Assembly: GCA_018398765.1 (NCBI GenBank)
Contig: JAHBMJ010005714.1
Span: 2,535 to 27,534 of the forward strand
DNA: 25,000 bases
Direction of reading: 5' to 3'
Source of the DNA: Chromera velia
Taxonomy: Eukaryota > Sar > Chromeraceae
Position numbers and translations under genes: made by a program. Positions 20,611 through 25,000 of this stretch are shown here, in pieces. The notes under the pieces were generated by a model. It was given only the letters and a program-made list of their open reading frames with translations, was not told the origin of the DNA and did no database searches. Every line of letters starts with the position of its first letter. Position 1 is the first letter of the stretch.

Positions 20611-20665
20611 TCGTTCGACCAGAGGCTATCGTTGATCAAATCCATTTGTGTTGTGGTTGCACTGA

Positions 20666-21943
20666 ATGGCTGAAGGGACATTCAGTCAGTTTGTTACTCA
20701 GTCCGAGTGCAACACGCAGTTCCAAGAGCTGCGTCAGGAACTTTTCTTGCAGCGCTCTGTGATGCAGAGGCTGGCAGATGAAGTTCGGGAGCCACGGACG
20801 CAAGTTGTGCTTCCGACCATAGCCGCTGGAGTGGAGACGTCTGCCGATGAACATCCTCTGTTGCTCGACGGAGAACTGCCTCGAGCCTGCAAGGTGAGGG
20901 AGCCCTCCATCTTTGCAGGGGATCGGCATGAGGTCTCTGACTGGCTCGAAGACATGAAGGAGTATTGCCAGGGCACGGGAGTGTCGGAGAGTCGATGGCT
21001 CTTTGTTTCGAAGAACTATCTGTCAAAGACTCTGAAGAAGTAGGTCCATCGGAAGCAAAAAAGCGCAACTCCCTTCCGTTCCTTCCAAGACTTCGCAGAG
21101 GCACTGAAAAAGAGGTACATCGACCCGCTGGAGTAGGATCACCGCAGGGATGCACTGGAGGAGCTCCAATACTCGAAAGCACAGGGCATGGAGAGCTTTG
21201 GGGACGCCTTCCTGGACCTGGCGGAAGAGATCAAAGATACATCGACCCCTGCTGATCTCATCCACATCTTCAAGAAGGCCATCCCTGACCCGATTTGCCT
21301 CGAGGTGAACAAAAAAGCTCCTTCCACTCTTGAGGAGGCAGTGGAGGCGGCTTGTATCACAGCGGAGACTTTGGAAGGAAGGGGTGGGAACCGAAAGAGG
21401 CACGCTCAGACTGGGGGCAGCAGACCGAACGGAAAGCACCAGGGTGGGTCCAACTCTGACGGACCTGTTCCCATGCAGCTGGACGCTGTGTGCTCTCTTT
21501 CTTCAAAAGAGAGAGCCGAACTGATATGACAAGGACGGTGCTTCCTCTGTAAGCAGAAGGGATATGAGAAGAAAGATTGTCCATCCTTCTTGTCTTTGCA
21601 GAGGGGGTTTGGGTCAAATGTTCCCAGACTGCAGCAGCTGTACGGATTCGAAGAAGGCCATGGGGTCCTTCGGGACCGCAGAGACCCGCGTATGGTGGTC
21701 AGGGAGGTCCACCTGTTGGCGCCGGTGGTGGAGAAGGACGATGGGTGTGGATGCCAGTCGGACGGACAGGGCTACCGCGTAGCTCTCCACCGAACGCGCA
21801 GAGAGGTCGCCCACAGGGGGGGCAGAGAGGGCGTGCTTGGAATAGCCGTGCAGCTGGTATCTAGACTGCAGGGCAGGAGGGGGATCAGGTTGTTAGAGAA
21901 GGAGAGGAAGAATTCTGGTTTCCTGATAATGAGCTGTCGATGA
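20666..21943 (+). pseudogene. gag of the Ty3/gypsy element, broken by stops
   Basis: ATG at 20666 opens MAEGTFSQFVTQSECNTQFQ; the Gag core follows (PSIFAGDRHEVSDWLEDMKE, then QDFAEALKKRYIDPLE and later IHIFKKAIPDPICLEV), the pattern of retrotransposon Gag capsids. All of it is in one frame, interrupted by TAG 21041-21043, TAG 21134-21136 and TGA 21527-21529. A zinc knuckle lies at 21539-21580: Cys-X2-Cys-X4-Tyr-X4-Cys, with Tyr in place of the usual His. After about 21600 another frame is Gly/Arg-rich as in normal Gag tails, which suggests a frameshift too. It cannot make a full Gag. Confidence 0.85.
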
Positions 21944-21974
21944 CACATTGGCGGCGCCAGGCATCAGTACTACA
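21938..21974 (-). repeat. Inverted truncated LTR start, right terminus
   Basis: This is the reverse complement of the LTR start, ending CATCAGTACTACA. It matches the LTR for 37 bases and then breaks into gag-side sequence. Together with the left terminus it gives the whole insertion inverted U3 ends. Confidence 0.9.
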
Positions 21975-22294
21975 GCCCCTATAGTTGGGAGACCTTTTTA
22001 AAGCTTTTTTAAGGCAAATATATAATCTTCTAAACAAGCTAGAACATGCAAAAAACCTTTAAAAGTGTTAAGAAAGTCATAACTATGCTATATAGAGGCT
22101 TAATTTTGCTATACAAAGTGTTTTAATTTAATTTTTTCACCATCTGAGAGCCTCTTACATAGGTGAAATATGGTCTATTATCACATAGGTCACTACCGGG
22201 ATGCGAGACTGAACCGAATGCATGTAATATCCATAGTAACATCATTATATATGATGTTAAAAAAAAAAAAGTCAAAGTGTTCAATCTCTGTAAT

Positions 22295-22543
22295 GGGGAT
22301 ACACAAAAATTCTTTTATGCGATGGTATCACGTACTCCCCTCTCCCTTTCAACATCTTAAGCTTGACGTGAAGGTGTCTTTTCGTGTTACTGACATCACG
22401 TGTGAACGCTTAGTGGGGTTCCCGGTTCTCCGAATGTTGCAAAAAGAGGGGGCGCCGCGTAATTAAGCATTAATTAAATATACCCCCCCCCCCCAAAAGC
22501 CTTTACGCGACGCCATCGCGTAAGAGAATTTTTGTGTATCCCC
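22295..22543. mobile_element. 249-bp MITE-like element with 40-bp inverted repeats
   Basis: The left end GGGGATACACAAAAATTCTT (22295-22334 arm) pairs with the right end at 22504-22543, ending GTGTATCCCC, with roughly six mismatches in 40. AAT flanks both ends (22292-22294 and 22544-22546), a possible 3-bp target duplication. The inner 169 bp carry no frame of note. It sits 90 bp outside the larger foldback element, so the locus has received several insertions. Confidence 0.72.
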
Positions 22544-24766
22544 AATCATGGTCGGCAAGAACAAGCTGGGGCGGCGACGCCAGGAGTCCGCCACAGCTTG
22601 TAATAATAAGTGCCCCCCGCTTCGCTTTCCGGGGCAGGCTCATGTGCTTCTATCACATGCATGCATCATATTGGACTCAGACCATGCATGCAATCAATTG
22701 CAATATCATAATTAATACAAGCTAGAGCTAAAAAGCCATGCTGGGATTCAATTTGAGAAGCGATGCATGACATAAAGGTCTGAGTTTGGTGGTGGAAAAC
22801 TCGTTTTTTGAGTGACTGTCCTTCAAGTTGTGTTCTCGATTCTTTTGTACCCTGTGTGTACGTTGGCTGCAAGACTTGCTGCCATGGAGGTTTCTTTGCC
22901 TGTCCGATTTGCTCTTCCCGCCCCTAATGAGAATGCTGTATCAAGAAGCAGCCACAGTTGCGAACACCGCGTCCTAGACCGCGTCCTTGAAAGGAAGGCA
23001 AGGGAACGGGGCCTCCTGGCGCCCCATACACAGGAAGAAGGGGCAAGGAACTGACACTTAAACTCAGCGTGCTGATCAGTCTGTGTTTCGAGTGCGGGTG
23101 CGAGCGTGGTCGAAACATCTCCGGGTACTGACAGAAGAGGTCAGCATCCCAGATCCTCCTCGCTCTCCTCAGAATCTCTCGTGCTCGGCCGGTGTGGGGA
23201 CACAGCACCAAAATGTGCGCGCGAAATCTTTTCTCCTTTCCGATCTTGAAACAGTTTAAGCGCGCAGGCAGGTGGAGTCTTGGACCCGGAAACGGTGCGT
23301 GAATTCGGTTCCCCCCTTGTTGGTGACTTGCAGGGATCTCGGTGGTGCCCTCGACATGTGGGGTGCATCAGCAGCTTGGCGCTTGTGCAGAGCGAGGAAT
23401 GGAGAGTGTGGAACGATCAGTGCGTACCCGCATAACAAGGGGGACGTAGACCGGAAAGTGAACCGAGGTGGACTCCTCCGGGTGGATGCATTTGGGATTC
23501 GTTCCGCCTCCATCATGTTTCCTTTAAGTTTTGCTTGGGTTCTAGCTGACGATGTTTTCTGGCATGTGTTTCTGCCTGAAAAGAAGGGTCGGTGGCAATC
23601 ATGGGCGCACCTGGTCCATCGGTTGCTTTCATCTTTCCTGCATTGTGCTTGTCTGCTGCCCTCGGACCCAAATTTTGCTTCTTTTGCTTGCTCGCCTGCC
23701 AGTACGGACAGAGTTGCTCTCATGAACGGCATTCACCGCAACAAAGATCACAAACTGCGTGGGTCGACTCGTCATTCCACTGTAGAGGGTGCGTTCAGCC
23801 GCGTGGGTGGATGCTTGATGCGCACGATTCTTTCGTATTTAATTTCAGCATGCGGGAGGGACTGTCTAAATTAAATGCAACGGCTGGTCAAATCAAGTGG
23901 AATACGCTGAGCGCACGCGTCCGTTTAAGGCCTGTTTGCCGATTTCCACCCTCCACTCACTCGTACATATCGCTATCTGCCGTCCCACCCAGCCACAGCC
24001 ATCCAGAGCTCTTCCGTGTGGAAGGATGCAGCGATCGAAACCAATCATGGATTCGATCTCGCAACAAATTAGTTGCGGCTTCCCTTCCCCCGGCCAACAC
24101 GTTTGTTTCTGCCTGCAGGGAGCATTGCGGGAATGCCCGACTGTCTTCGCGATTGATCGCGTGCATGACCTCGCCCACCCGCGATGGTAACTTGTCGCTT
24201 TCGAAAACGGGGATGGAACCGGCTACCGACTCAAATTTTAAAGCAACGCCCCAGCTACGGCCGAGAGACTCTTTCAAAGTCACCGACATAGTTTGTACAT
24301 TTGCACGTACGGTCGGGGAGTGGGATGGACGGGGCCGGGGAGGGACTTCACTTCTGCCTACTCTTCCTTCCCTCCTCTGCTGTAAGTTCGATCGTTCCGT
24401 GCAGGGGCGTGCGTGCACGGTCTGTCTTCTTTCTCATCTCGAGGAACGCGGCGGTCGAGTCATTCGGAATAAAGGGGACGGAACAGGGGAGTGGGCACTG
24501 GATTAGCAGGGGAGGGGAGAGGAGGGAAGGCAGGGGAAAACCTGGAGGAAGTCCCTGAAGAGAGAGTGCAGCATGCAAGATCGGGGGGGAGGCGGAAAAG
24601 TAGAAGTGCAACTAGAAGAAGAAAAGTATGTCTGTATGTCAGACTCTCAATTTCTCCTCTTTTTCTCTTCCCCCTCTCTGCCTCTCTCGTGCATGGTCAT
24701 GCAGACTCTCTCCATCGTGCTGACGCGGCTACCCGTCTTGCTCTGACCAGCTCTCTTAGCCTGTAT
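22544..24766. other. Region without a firmly supported gene
   Basis: Several open frames occur on both strands (for example 22881-23054, 23272-23874 and 23592-24506 plus; 23957-24418 minus). No chain of exons with matching phases could be built. The minus frame beginning MSVTLKESLGRSWG near 24289 and the plus frame with CFFC and CRGC pairs (about 23674-23796) look most protein-like. Composition is that of the gene-bearing parts of the window, so an undetected gene is possible. Confidence 0.4.
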
Positions 24767-24770
24767 TCTC

Positions 24771-24809
<39 letters not shown>

Positions 24810-24850
24810 TCCTTCCTTCTTTCTTTCTTTCTTTCTTCCTTCCTTCCTTC

Positions 24851-24881
<31 letters not shown>

Positions 24882-24938
24882 GCTTTCTTTCTTTCTTTCT
24901 TTCTTTCTTCCTTCCTTCCTTCCTTTTTTTCTTTTTTT

Positions 24939-24970
<32 letters not shown>

Positions 24971-25000
24971 TTTTTTTTTCTTTCTTTCTTTCTTTCTTTC
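24767..25000. repeat. CTTT / CTTC microsatellite at the window end
   Basis: A long pyrimidine tract of CTTT with CCTT and T-run variants continues to the last base, so its real length is unknown. It is the complementary type to the purine tract at 12717-12949. Confidence 0.97.

Larger units (their letters stand above)
18983..21974 (+). mobile_element. Rearranged Ty3/gypsy (chromodomain type) retroelement derivative
   Basis: Contents in order: a 55-bp LTR start (18983-19037); the C-terminal end of integrase with chromodomain; a non-coding 3' part; a polypurine tract (20026-20037); an LTR (20043-20310); four bases; a second LTR (20315-20596); a primer-binding-like site; gag; and a 37-bp inverted LTR start (21938-21974). 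GCCCC flanks both ends (18978-18982 and 21975-21979), the 5-bp duplication size usual for this superfamily. Reverse transcriptase, protease and most of integrase are absent. The order is that of a circle with two LTRs cut within pol, not that of a normal integrated copy. Confidence 0.85.
18328..22205. mobile_element. AT-rich foldback/MITE-like element, split by a gypsy insertion
   Basis: The outer ends are perfect: CGCATCCCGG at 18328 and CCGGGATGCG ending 22205, with AGA on both outer sides (18325-18327 and 22206-22208) as a possible 3-bp target duplication. The arms, about 18328-18557 and 21975-22205, are clearly reverse complements with small indels and AT-rich loop-side sequence. Similarity continues past the right-arm break into 18950-18982 on the other side of the insertion, so the retroelement landed inside the right arm. 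Without the insertion the element is about 880 bp. It has no transposase frame I recognise. Confidence 0.75.

Noticed and set aside
22163-22466. Plus-strand open frames of 65 and 98 codons
   Set aside because: They run across the boundaries of two different inverted-repeat elements and an A-run, so they are chance frames.
24000-24080. A tRNA-like impression around GATCGAAACCAATC
   Set aside because: No cloverleaf with acceptor, anticodon and T-arm pairing could be drawn.

Overview
The window is nuclear DNA from an intron-rich eukaryote, most likely a microalgal or alveolate-type protist. The evidence is a long spliced gene with many short exons, abundant microsatellites inside introns, AT-rich islands of mobile DNA in a GC-balanced background, and a decayed Ty3/gypsy chromodomain retrotransposon. 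A chromerid such as Chromera is my guess from style alone; the sequence does not prove a species.

Layout. (1) About 340-10456, plus strand: one large gene. I rebuilt 17 exons from 723 to the stop at 10456, plus a possible earlier exon at 340-420. Every exon junction keeps reading phase, giving at least 1272 residues of an unrecognised, low-complexity, basic and coiled protein. Of the 17 acceptors, 16 end in TGCAG; half of the 16 donors start GTCAG, and one appears to be a GC donor. (2) 10457-13782: non-coding DNA with a 180-bp hairpin element (11100-11279), degenerate ATTC repeats and a long purine microsatellite. (3) 13783 to about 15950, minus strand: a second spliced gene. Its two 3' exons are well supported; its 5' part is disturbed by a 249-bp direct duplication with a perfect 46-bp palindrome at the join. 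(4) 16051-17022, plus strand: an intronless 323-residue metallo-beta-lactamase-fold protein of the N-acyl homoserine lactonase type with all metal ligands present. It is a good candidate for acquisition from bacteria. (5) 18328-22205: nested mobile DNA. An AT-rich inverted-repeat (foldback/MITE-like) element of about 880 bp was entered by a 2992-bp rearranged Ty3/gypsy derivative. The derivative has a GCCCC duplication on both sides, inverted U3 ends at its termini, and the internal order integrase end - LTR - LTR - gag, as in a two-LTR circle. (6) 22295-22543: another small element with 40-bp inverted repeats. (7) 22544-25000: no gene I can support firmly, ending in a CTTT microsatellite that runs off the window.

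The genes do not form an operon-like unit. The lactonase-like gene and the minus-strand gene upstream of it are divergently arranged and may share a promoter region near 15950-16050. The most unusual feature is the rearranged retroelement at 18983-21974, whose structure suggests integrase-mediated insertion of an aberrant cDNA.
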